A stretch of DNA of 64,000 nucleotides from Pontederia crassipes. Taxonomy: Eukaryota > Streptophyta > Magnoliopsida > Commelinales > Pontederiaceae. The translations under genes were made by a program, and so were the position numbers. Position 1 is the stretch's first letter, and each line of letters starts with the position of its first letter. This document shows, one piece after another, positions 21,830 through 33,424 of this stretch. The stretch spans positions 25,411,189 to 25,475,188 of the forward strand of contig CM060186.1 of assembly GCA_030549335.1 (NCBI GenBank), given 5' to 3'. The notes below the pieces were generated by a model. That model did no database searches. It was not told where the DNA came from and saw only the letters and a program-made list of their open reading frames with translations.

Positions 21830-24800
21830 CAAATATGCCAAATATGATTAAAATAAATAATAATTTCTTTCTAAAACATAATGTACAAATAAAAATCTTT
21901 TAATTTATTTTTCTTCAGAATTAAAAATCATTTAAAATAAAAAAGTAATTTGAGTCAAGTTAAGATTAATCTTTCCTTTTTATCAATTTGGTATGATTAA
22001 AATAAATAATAATTTATTATTTTTAGAATTAAAATGCAATAATTAAATTTGAGTCAAATTAAGATCAATCTTTTTCTTTTCATCAATTTGAGTATGATTC
22101 AAAGAAAAAAAATTACAATAGTGTGTTATGTAATGTAACAAAAATAAAAGAAGATTAAAATTATGAGCATATTTTGATTAAAAGTAGATTTTTTTTACTA
22201 TGATTAAAATAAATAACATTTTCTTTCTAAAAGATAATGTACAAGTAAAAAATCTTTTTAAAATATTATTTGTTATTTTCAGAATAAAAAATAATTTAAA
22301 ATAAATAATTCAAATTGAGTCAAATTAGGTTAATCTTTTCATTTTTTTTGTCAAGTTGAGTAAGATTAAACTAAATAGCATTTTATATCCAAAATATAAT
22401 ATGAAAGTAAATAATAGTTCATATTAAAAGATATATTATTATTTTATAAATTAATAATAATTTTTTAAAAAAAATAATTTGAGTCAAATTAATATTAATC
22501 TTTCCTTTTTATCAATTTGAGTATGGTAAAATAAAATAATATTTCTTTCTAAAAGATAATATGAAAATAAATAATAATTCCTATTTAAGAAATTATTTGT
22601 TAATTTCGGGATTAATGATAATTTAAATAAAGAATCCAATTTGAGTCCAATGAAGATTAATCTTTCCTTTTTTATCAATTTGAGTATGAATAAAATAAAG
22701 GATATTTTCTTTTCAAAAGCTAACACGCAAGCAAAGAATAATTCCTATTAAAAAAAAATTTAAAATAAATAATTCAATTTATGTAAGATTAAGATTAATC
22801 TTTTATTTTTATGAATCTCAATATAATTACAAAAAAAATTTCAAAAGATAAGTTGTTACCTTCAGAATTAAAAATTAATAATTTAATTTGAGTCAAACTA
22901 ATATTAATCGTTTCTTTTTTATCAATTTGAGTATGATTAAAATAAATAATATATTTTTTTGAAAAAGATAATATGCAAGTAAATAATAATATGACTTTTA
23001 AGAGATGATTTAATATTTAAGAAATTATTTCTTATTTTCGGTATTAAAAATAATTCGAAATAAAAAATTAAATTTGAGTCAAATTAAGATTAATCTTTCA
23101 TTTTAATCAATTTGGTTATAAAAATTATCTTATCACGATTTGTATAAGGTAACGAAAATAAAACAACATTAAATAGCATAATTTAATTATCTTTTAAGTA
23201 GGAATTATTATTTACTTGCATATTACCCTTTGGAAAAAAATATTATTTATTTTAATCATGCTCAAATTTATAAAAAGGAAATATTTTAAACTTTATTTGA
23301 CTCAAGTTAAATTTTTTTAATTTATTTTTTTATTCCAAAGTTAACAAGTTATCTTTTACGATCCATCTTTCTTTGCTTTTTTATGAATTTGAGTATGATG
23401 AAAATAATAATGTTTTCTTTCTTAAAGATAATGTGACACTAAATAATAATTCTTTTTTAAAAGATAATTTCTTATTTCTGGAATTTAAAATACTTTTAAA
23501 ATAATATTTCTTTTTATGAATTTGCGTATGATTAAAAGAAATAATCTTCCCTTTTTAAAAGATAATGCACAAAATATATAATATGTCCTTTATAGAAAAT
23601 AATGTATTGTATTTAGGATTAAACAAGTAATATTTCCTTTCTAAAAGTCACCATATAAATATAATAAAAAAAAATTTCATCTTTAAAGGATAGATGTATT
23701 ATTTTTAAATTTTTAAAAAATAAATAATGAATTTAATATGTCCAATTAAGATTAATCTTTCTTTATATTTTTTTAATTAAAGATAAGGTTGTCAAGATTT
23801 TGATATAGACGATCTTCGATCTTATAACCCTCATCTGATCTTTTGTAAGATCTCGATCTTAATAATCATGATTAAAGATAATGAATAAGTAAATAATTTT
23901 GAAAATAAATATTATCTTATAATGGTTTGTTGTATAAGGTAACAAAAATAAAAGAAGATTAAATGGAATAATTCAATTAGAAGGATATTTTTTAGTATGA
24001 TTAAAATAAATAAAATTTTCTTTCTAAAAGATAATGTGCAAGTAAATAATATTTCCTTTCTAAAAGATAATTATGATTTTTAGTTAAAAAATAATTTAAA
24101 ATAAAGAATTTAGTTTGAGTTCAATTAAGATAAAATCTTTTCATTAAGGGGTTAATTCGTTAGACCTCACATAAACTATAGCGATTTTTCGCGTCTATCA
24201 TTTTCACGTTAGTCCATTTATCATATTCTGTTAACTTTCATTATTTTTTATTTTTTCAATTTATGAAATAACTAAACTGCTCTCCTCTAACTTGAAATAA
24301 ATGTGAACTTTTTTCTTCGTTGAGGAGTAATTTAGTCATTTAATAAATTTAAAAGTAGAAGATAATAGAAAAGTTAAGAGAATATGACCGACCGTCTAAA
24401 GTAAATCATGGTATAGTTTAGAGGGGTCGCTACGGTAAGTTCATATATAAGAGGCGGACGCGAAAAATTGAAATAATTTTATTTATTATTTTGCTTTTAA
24501 AAATGTATTATTCCGAAAATGTTAAAATTAACGATTCAATTTGATTATGATCAAAATAAATAATCTTTCATTTCCCAAAGGTGTTGTCGGAGTATAATGA
24601 GATAAATAATATTTTCTTTTTAAATGATAATGAGTTATGTTTTTGCATTAAAAATAATTTAAATTTAATAAATTGAGACCAAATTAAGATCAAATGTTCC
24701 TTTTTAAAAGATAATGGACAAGAATAATAAAGAAAAGTAATATTTCCTTCTTAATTTGAGTATGATTAAACTAAATAATCTTTTCTTTCTAAAAGGTAAT

Positions 24801-24900
24801 GTACAAATATAATAAAACAGTATACTATTTGATTTTTATAATATATTGCTTTTTCCAAAATTAAAAAAATTTAAAACAAAGAATTCAATTTGAATCCAAT
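21830..24900. repeat. Diverged AT-rich tandem repeat array upstream of PRE-like gene A
   Basis: A degenerate unit of roughly 130-190 bases recurs about a dozen times. Its landmarks are GATTAATCTTTCC, ATCAATTTGAGTATG, ATTAAAATAAATAA and TTTCTAAAAGATAATG, followed by AAGTAAATAATAATTCC. Clear unit starts lie near 21968, 22062, 22330, 22490, 22652, 22790, 22895, 23084, 23365, 23755, 24125 and 24750. Around 23185-23320 the unit is in the opposite orientation. A MULE-type MITE interrupts it at 24146-24485. It has no coding potential. Confidence 0.75.
24146..24485. mobile_element. Mutator-type MITE, same family as 8270-8788
   Basis: The left end GGGGTTAATTC...ATAAACTATAGCGATTTTT and the right end ...GTATAGTTTAGAGG...GACGCGAAAAATTG are inverted relative to each other and share the CTAAACTATCGCGATTTTTCGC phrasing of the 8270 element. 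It is more decayed, and the borders are approximate by about 10 bases. No target duplication was found. Confidence 0.65.
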
Positions 24901-27900
24901 GAAAATTGATATATCCTTATAAAAGAAATAAAAAATTATAAATAAAAATATTTTTTTTGTAAAATAATTAATTATTTAAGATACAAATTAATTTAAGTAG
25001 AATTTGGGGTCTTGATAGATTTAAATTGAGTTTTAAACTTTTCAATATAGACTAATCTATTTATCACATTTAAATGCCAATGAACTAATTTTGATAATTA
25101 TTATAAATTATGATATTTCAATTATGTGCTATATTTTTTGTTGTATCCATGAATTAGCTCTAGCATATATTAATTAACCCTGGTAGATTTAGTTTTGTGT
25201 TGGAATTTTCATAACACCAAATTTTCTGAGTATTAGGAAAGGGTAAACAAGTTTATAACCCGAGTGTAAGACACATCACATGTGGCGTAGAGTCTAGTCC
25301 CTTTATATTGCATTATATACAAGCAAAAATTATCAAAGATCCATCACTTAAGTACAACTGAATTATTTCTATATTGTCATAGTCCATCTCTTACTAATTT
25401 TAGTGGTACGATTGGGTTGTCCATTTACACTATTATTTGCCTACCAAATCCAAATTTGTAGGTCTCTGTGGTCTGCTGCCAGATCGTTCATTCTAATTTG
25501 AACGCCAATAAGCATCCCAGATTGGGGATGCGTGGTCCTTGGAGATCTTTAAAAAAGGGAGGCAGTAAAAAAAGAGGTATAAAATATTAATATGGAAAGT
25601 ACAATGGTTGGCACAATGGAAAATTAGGTTGTGTCATGAGATTGGGTGTTAGTAATCACATGAGGTTCGAGTTTCGTTAGAATTTATTCATATCGCTTCC
25701 GTTCGGACATCGGATTAGTCGAGTACTAGTAGTTCTGGATATCGATTAATTTTTCGTCGTATTTGAAGTTGTGATGTGTCAATTTTCCAATTATGATAGT
25801 TAATTTGTTTTGTTATAAATTAAACATATAGGAAAAATATTTTCTTAAAAAGACCTGATTTTTGTTGTCTTATTTGAAAATAATTTCAAATAATTTGAAA
25901 AACATTATGCCAATGTTTTTTTTGGATCAGAGATCGAACTAGATTGTCAATTAGGTCGCGATTAGACCAGTCCAATTGGATTAAATCAAATTAAAATTAT
26001 GTTATTTATAAAATTTTAATATTATAACACAAATTAATATTATATAATTTATACAAATGTAATAATAACCTAGTAATAATAATATAATAGCATAAGTATT
26101 TTACTTAAAAAATAATACTCATAATTGACTCTCAATTTATTAATATTAACATATTAATAATAATTTTATTTATTCTGTTAATTCTGATCTCCTTAACACT
26201 TTATTATTTCCATTAACTAATACCCTGTTAATTCTCTAATGTCATTTTCCCTCTTAATTCTTTTACCTTAAATTACTCATATTCTATTTTTTTACACTTT
26301 CTTTTTTTTTGTTTCCATTAATTTCTCTTTTCCCATAAATTTTGCCATATCTATTTCCTTTTACTACCTTTTAAATTTTAATTCTTATCATTCTTCATTT
26401 AAATTTGTTTCCATTCTTTTACTTACATTTTTTCTTTCTTTTTTGGCTTTATTTCAATATTTTTTTTGGCTTTCTTAATTTTTGAAGTTGAACCAATTTT
26501 TTAATTAGTTTGTTGGTTCATTGATTTTTTCGGTTTAATAGATTTTTGGCTGGTTCAAAGTCAATTTTGATTTTGATATTGAATCAAATCAGACCAACCT
26601 TGATTCTCAGTTGAATATGTTAAACCGATTGATGTGGTCCGATTTTAATAATATTTAGAAAAAATATTGGATATATTTATTTAGTTTTGCGTGGCAATAA
26701 AGTTTTGGACTTTCGTGCAAAAATATGAAAATGTACTTCAATGATTTAATTACAAACTGTCGTTATTCTAGGAAAAAAGATTTGTTTGTCGACAAAATCG
26801 CCTACGTACGTTCGTGGACGATACAATCTTATAAGTCATATAGATCGAATTATTAACTCTTTTTATGTATAATTTAATATTGAAACATAATACATATATA
26901 TATATATATATAGAAAAAAAAGAAATATGTGATATGGACTCATTCTTAATTGATAAATTAATAATAATTCTTGATAAATATTTTTTTAAATAAATTTAAA
27001 ATGAATTTAAATTCACCATTCAATGGTAGTCCCATGTGGATTCATCTTGGATCCACACACTCCTCCATTATATATATATATATATATATATACTATGAAG
27101 AAAGTAATTGTCTTGCTTCGTTTGTCTTTTAGCTTCTCCGCTGCATCCCCAAAGAAAAATTTGAAGCTTCCGAGTAGAATAAATATCAGATCACCAGAGG
27201 ACCTTCATGTTAAGCTCCATACTTTTAAATTCTCAGGCGAATTAGAAAGTTACAAAGTGGCGCCTCTTGGCATCGTCTTTGCTTTCATGGGCACTTCATG
27301 AACTCCGAACAGGATGATTCTCCTACATGAAGAAGACGGCCATTTCAAAGACGGATGGACGGCCCTTCGGTGCGACGGCTTCCTGAAGTCAGAGAAGAGC
27401 AGATCTAGGGATCACAGGTCCCAGAAGAAGAGGGCGGTGTGCATGCATGGCATCATTAGCGGCCTGCCCCATGTCATGTGAGCTGGAAGGAAGATGACGA
27501 GGGATGGACTGGGGACATGACGGTGGCTTGTGATGTTAACTGAGAAGAGAGCGATTAATAGATGGGCTGCCTTCCGTCCACCACCCCCACCCAGCTCCAC
27601 CTTTTTGCAGCGTGCTGCCTGCCACTTGCGCCATGCATCCTCCGAGGATCACGTGCTGCATGCTAGTCAGTCAGAGAGAGTCTTCGTGCCCCAAAAATAA
27701 AGATGTCCATGGTGCATGAGCATTACTCGGGAACATGTACTTGACTTTGACAGACAATTCCAAACTAGATCCATTTTATTAGCGTAGTATAATAGTATGC
27801 TAAGTGGTGGCCATGGTTCCCCAGGTAGATGAACGATACGTAAATATATGGTGGAAGAAATGAAACAACATTGAAGGAATTATATGATATAATACAAATT

Positions 27901-28248
27901 AGGTATTGTCATAATGTTTCACAGTAGAAGAAAGTATCGTTGTAACTTTTCTATATTGTATCATTTATATAAAAGATACGCCAATACATTCAAGTCTGAC
28001 TTGCGCCACCTGTAGAAGATGCATACTTAACTACATGAAAATGTAGATAGCGGTACAGGACAGAGAGGTAAGCGGTTCCTTTTTATTTAAGCAAGGTCTC
28101 GAATTTTTATGAATATAAAAATATTTCTATTGAAAACTTCACATATACCACTACGATACGGGATGAATCTTATGTTACATATATGTATTATAGATAAATT
28201 ATTTTTATATTCTTAATAATGAAATTTATGAGAGTTGAATTAAGTGAC
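24900..28248. other. Intergenic DNA, no gene recognised
   Basis: AT-rich apart from a more balanced stretch at 27100-27750. Short TA microsatellites lie at about 26893-26912 and 27070-27091. A SINE-like block is at 25600-25790. Open frames at 27023-27301 (plus) and 27412-27600 (minus) have no recognisable similarity and no support. Confidence 0.45.
25600..25790 (+). mobile_element. Possible tRNA-derived SINE remnant
   Basis: An A-box-like TGGCACAATGGA (25609-25620) and a B-box-like GGTTCGAGTTTC (25664-25675) lie about 45 bases apart, as in tRNA-derived SINEs of the Au type. The rest of the body and both ends are uncertain, and no target duplication was found. Confidence 0.35.
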
Positions 28249-28499
28249 ATGATTTTGCGATATCATGTACCAATAGCGTCGAAATAGTGTCACATTCGTG
28301 AGCAATTGATGTCGCTAATTTAGAGCCACAATCACGTTGACTTATCGTCACGCTCCGTCAATGTTACTTTGGCGTCTCAGCACGGCAACATCGAGTCGAT
28401 GCTAATTAGTTGCTAAACATTTTTTAACATGACATAACGCCGAAATAGCAACGCCGCTAGTTAGAGTTCCTTTGTTTGTTCCTTTGGTGTATAAACTAC
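28249..28499. mobile_element. Subterminal-repeat DNA of an outer CACTA element
   Basis: Repeated GCGTC/GTCGCTAA-like motifs (for example TAGCGTCGAAATAG, ATGTCGCTAATTTAG) of the same type as inside the neighbouring CACTA foldback lie outside its terminus. Similar motifs continue on the other side (35423-35480), so the foldback probably sits in the end of another CACTA. The outer end was not found. Confidence 0.5.
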
Positions 28500-28626
28500 C
28501 ACTACAAGAAAGTGATCATTAGAGACACAATAACATAGACGCTAATGCGTCGCTAACTAGGCGCTGATCAAAGTAGCGACACATTAGCGTCGAATTGGCG
28601 CCACAGACGTGGCGACGCAAAAGTTA

Positions 28627-30228
28627 CACTACAAGAAAACTGAGGATTACAGGCGGTTTGTCTGTAATTTCTCCAAAAACCGTCGGAAACGATGATTTTT
28701 TCGACGGAATCAGGGATGTCTGAAAAATGGTGGTCGCAAATCAATTTTCGACGGTTGAGAAAGAACCGTCGGAAATTTTGACGGTCGTGACTGTCGATAT
28801 TTGTGGCGGTTGACGAAATGGTAAAAAATTCGGCGGTCACGACCCCCGATATTTCTGGCGGTTGACAAAACCGTCAAAAACTTCGGAAGTCGTGACCGTC
28901 GAAGTTTTCGACGGTGTCGTCGACCGTCGGAAATATTGGCGGTTGCTACCGCCAAAAATTTCGGCGGTCATCGGGCGACTGCCGAAGTTTCGATGGTCAA
29001 AATCGTCGCAAAGAATTTTTATAAGATAAAAAAATTAGACGGCCGACGGTGAGATTCGGCCGCCAGGCGGCCGATCCGAACGCTGGGGCCCGGATACGGC
29101 CGCAGGGGGTCGGATCCGAACGCTCGGCCGGCGGCCGATCCGGCCGCTGGGGGTCGGATTCGAATGGCGACCGGATCCGGTCGCGATCCGACCGCTGGGG
29201 GCCGGATCCGGCCGCGATCCGACCGCTGGGGGTCGGATCCGGCCGCCAGCGACGAGATCCGGCCACCTGGCGGTTCGAACTGGAGAGAGACGCCGGCGGG
29301 AGAGGTCACCGACGGTCGATGCTGACGTCCAATCGGAGGCTCGCCGGCCGGGAGAGGGAGCTCGCCGGGCGGGAGAGGGAGAGGGAGAGGGGGGAGAGAG
29401 AGAGAGAGGATGGAGGGGTATTATATATATATGTGGAAAGTTGAGAAAGCGGGAAAACGAAAAAAAAGTGGGATAATGAAATTTTAATTACCGACGATTT
29501 CGAGCGTCAAAAAAGTAAATATTAATTATTTTTAAAATTACCGATGACTGTGACCGTTGAAAATTATTTAATTGTAAAAATAAAATACTATAATTAGTTA
29601 TAATATTTATTTTTTATTTTATTGACGATTTGAACAGTCGCTAATTATTACCGACAGTCGAAACCGTAAAAAATTACGATGGTTTGGACTGTCGCAAATT
29701 ATATTAATAATATACTCCTCATATTATATTATTATAAATTTACCGATGGTTACAATCATCATAAATTGCAACGGATGGATATCCGTCGAAAATATCGACA
29801 TCCTAATCGTCGAAAAATAAAATAATAATATTATATAATTTATTATTTATATTTTTGACGGTCATAGCCGTCGGAAAATCCATCGAAAATTATGACAGAT
29901 GGATATCCGTTGGAAATATCGACGTTCTTAATCGTCGAAAAATAAAATAATAACATAACAAATTACATAATTTATATTTTCATTTTCGATGGTCGTAACC
30001 GTCGAAAAATCCGTCGAAAATTGTGACGGATGGATATCCGAAGAAAATATCGACGTTCCTAAACGTCGAAAAATAAAATAATAATATAACAAATTACATA
30101 ATCTATTATTTTTATTTTCAACAGTTGTAACCGTCGGAAATAATTCCGTCGCAAAATTCGTCGCAAATTGCGACGGATTTCTATCCATCGGAAATTGCCC
30201 ATCGAAAAATGGTAATTTTCTTGTAGTG
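28627..30228. mobile_element. Non-autonomous CACTA element inside the foldback's left arm
   Basis: The ends CACTACAAGAAAAC and AATTTTCTTGTAGTG are inverted, with a perfect 3-bp duplication TTA (28624-28626 and 30229-30231). Skipping it restores the arm, which pairs with the right arm around 35290. Subterminal regions are full of the motif CCGTCGGAAAT and variants in both orientations, as expected for CACTA transposase-binding arrays. No transposase is present. Confidence 0.9.
29040..29275 (+). repeat. GC-rich tandem repeat GGATCCGGCCGCTGGGGGTC
   Basis: About eight imperfect units of roughly 20-28 bases built from GGATCCG, GGCCGC and TGGGGG in the middle of the CACTA element. It is extremely CpG-rich compared with its surroundings. 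Open frames here exist on both strands because stop codons are rare in GC-rich DNA. Confidence 0.7.
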
Positions 30229-31616
30229 TTATGACGCTATTAGCATCGCAATCACGCCCACAAGTTTGTGATGCTATTACCGTCAACACGCGGCACTACA
30301 ACCACAGAAAGGTGACACTATTTGCAGGATGGGGAATCACTTTTAGCATCTCAGAAGTCGACGCTGACATGATGCTATTGCGGGTGACGCCATGGTGACA
30401 CTATTCCAGCGCGAAGCAATCTTCCATCACGATGCTAACGACGTTGTTTGTCGATGATAAATAATATTTTATACAGTACTGTAAACCACCACAATCACAA
30501 TATTCACGTCGGAGACATCTTAAGATTTCGATTGATTTTACATTCAATTCACATAATCTAGAATCAAAAGAGAAATCAATATTAGATATCAAAATTACAT
30601 TCAATTCACATCATTCATCAAAATTGTAAATTCATTAAAATTTTACAGCTCAATATAATCAAAATCAAAATACAGTAGCTCCCCCGATTCTCAGTGTCCT
30701 CGCGCTCCTTCTCCTCCGGCGGCGATAGCAACAACAGACGGCCACGTCAGGTAGAGGAGAGGAGAAGGGGTCGGAGGGAGAGATCTTGGGCGGGGTGTGG
30801 ACGAAGTGGCGGCGGCGGAGTCGTCGGGCCAGAGGGCGAAGCAATGGCAGAGTCATTGGGGCAAAGGGCGAAGAGGTGGCAGCAGAGTCGTTGGTGGAGT
30901 CCTAATGGTCGGAGCACGTGGAGGCCAAGGGCTCACGTCGTCGGCTGTCAAATCGGAGTTGTGGGGAGGCGGGGCAAAGACACAGCGCAATGCAAGGACA
31001 CCATCGGTTGGAGCTTGATCCATAGGGTTTCTCTCTCGGGTTGTCGGAAGGCCACAACGAAGGAAGATGGTGGATGCTGTCGACGACGAACGCTGGCGGC
31101 AACGAAAATTTTGACAGAGAAGATGGAGGTCGACGAGGAGTGAAGCCATGATGAGGAGCAGAAGATGAAGGGACAGACATGAAAAAGATGAATATGAAGG
31201 AGAAGACGAAGTGGGCATAGAAGATGGCGAACGCGCGGGGAGCATCGGATAAAAGAAAATGGATGGTTAGGATTCGTTCTTTGATAGACACACGGATTGC
31301 CAATTAGCGATGTACTTTATTGCGACGCTACGATGACGCTACCGTGGCACCATTTTAATTCAATTCTTATAGATAATTATTTATAAGGTATGCCTCATAG
31401 CGCCTCACTTTGGCGCCTCCAATGTTGCGATGCTAAAGTAGAACAACGAGTCGAATCAGCGTCGTAATGCTTAGACGTTAAATTAGCATCGCAAACAGGC
31501 GACGTTATCATGACGTTATTAAGAGTGGCATTGCAAATAGGCGACGCGATTGGGATGCTACTGTGACGCTAGGATGAGAGAGTCGCTATTATGACATTGT
31601 AATGGCGCCAAAATAA

Positions 31617-31647
31617 TTGATTGAATGTATATGTGTATGCATATGTG

Positions 31648-31710
<63 letters not shown>

Positions 31711-31842
31711 GTATATGTATATGCATATGTGTATGTATATGTGAATGTATACATATATCAACATTGATGTATGTATGTATGTATATTTATATATGTGTAA
31801 TATGTATATATGTATGCATATGTATATGTATATGTGTATGTG

Positions 31843-31874
<32 letters not shown>

Positions 31875-31890
31875 TGTATGTATGTATGCA
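31617..31890 (+). repeat. Microsatellite (GTATAT / GTAT)n
   Basis: TATGTG/TATATG hexamers followed by GTAT tetramers at 31840-31888. It lies in the centre of the CACTA foldback. The open frames over it are repeat artefacts. Confidence 0.85.
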
Positions 31891-32594
31891 ATTTGTAATA
31901 TTTTTTTAAGCGCACAAAGCAAAATAGATAATTTTGAATACTTTTTAAATTTGGATAATTTTTTTAAAGAAAATTAGCATTTCTCAGAAAATTTTAAAAA
32001 CTCTATGTCAACTAAATGAAATAGTTCTGAGCGCTCCAAAAGGTCCAATTTTGTAGAACATGCATTTTTAGATTTCTTAGGGGGGATGGAAGTCTTGAGG
32101 AATTTTTATAATTATGAAAAATAGGTATTTTGAGAATCGGAGGAAATGAAAAAACACGTGAAACATGAAAGGTTTCCCACCCCACCTTCTCGAGCCCTTC
32201 GAAACGCCTATTTTTTCGTAGCAATTTGATGACCGTGGAGAACCGATCGTTCTACTCTGAAAATTTGTTCATTTTATTGAATTTCTTACGACCTTCGATC
32301 ACCGTGATTCTTGTGCGGGTTAACAGCTCGTATCGATCTCTATGAGTCGTAATTTTTGTTTCGACCAATTCCCGCCGGACTCACGTCAGAGATCGTCAAA
32401 AGACTTTTTTTCCTAAGTTCTTAACTCTGTCGTACAACCTCTTAAAATCGTCAAAACAAATACTGAAAATTCTATTTTACCATGATCTATGGGAGGTACA
32501 AATTCCGTGATGATCCAATAGTCGGATCTCCGGCAATCGCATTTGAATTCCATTAAAAATTGAAGAAGCATTATTCCTCCGGTTTTGGAATTTG

Positions 32595-32765
32595 GGGATT
32601 AGAGTATAATGTATGTATAGCATGGTATATTAACTTTTGTATATTATATAATAGAATAATATAGTATAGTATGGTGTATAATATAGTATAATGTATAGTA
32701 TAATATATAGTCTTATATATTATAGTATAGTATAGTATAGTATAGTGTAGTGTAGTTAGTATTAT
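32595..32765 (+). repeat. Low-complexity TATAG-rich repeat
   Basis: Runs of TATAGTATAG and variants, in the centre of the foldback. No gene content. Confidence 0.75.
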
Positions 32766-33278
32766 ATAGACTACACTAAAAAGTGCGTAAAAGACAACGT
32801 CGACTATACTATATAATACATTATATGATCTTAGCATCCACTTTGCGTCAACTTAGCATCGCGGTCACCGTGACACTAATGTAGTGTCGCATGCATGCGA
32901 CGCCAATGCAATGCAAGAAGCCAGCGCTAATATCGACTCTTACATTCGCGTCGATTTAGCGTCACTTCGCTTGTGACGCTAATTTAGCGTCGCAGCCCTG
33001 CGACGCCAGTATAGAGCTACCATCTACTGCATGTTTATTAGTTTTCGCGTATGATAATAGCGCTGAAATATTGCCGCTTTGACACCTCACATAGCATCTA
33101 CATTTTGTGACGCTAATGCAACGTTATATGGATGCTATAGAGAGGCACTTAGTGTCTCTTATTGTCGACCCAATGTCGACGCTATTGTGATGCTATTAGC
33201 ATCACTCTGACACTAATATAAATAGTATAATACGTATAGTTACACACACACACACACATATATATATATATCAATGTT

Positions 33279-33424
33279 GGTGTAGATCTACATGTGTAAA
33301 TCAACTTTTTTAGGCAAGTTGCAAGTACAAATTGACAACTTTTTTATTTTTGGTATATACACTTTATTTATAAAAAGTAACAACTTACCTAAAAAGACTG
33401 ATTTACACCATGTAGATCTACACC
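33279..33424. mobile_element. Short MITE with GGTGTAGATCTAC ends
   Basis: A 146-base inverted-repeat unit: GGTGTAGATCTACATG at the left matches CATGTAGATCTACACC at the right, and the arms go on with TAAATCA...TTTTTAGGCAAGTTG against CAACTTACCTAAAAAG...TGATTTA. The superfamily is not assigned and no clear target duplication was found. It is inserted in the foldback core just after a CA/TA microsatellite (33243-33270). Confidence 0.7.

Noticed and set aside
27023-27600. Frames of 92 (plus) and 62 (minus) codons
   Set aside because: No recognised domain, one begins over a TA microsatellite, and there is no splice or promoter support.
29049-29444. 131-codon open frame in the CACTA core
   Set aside because: It arises from the GC-rich tandem repeat, which lacks stops in several frames.
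31558-31898. Cys/Tyr/Ile repeat proteins over the microsatellite
   Set aside because: Pure translation of (GTATAT)n in several frames.
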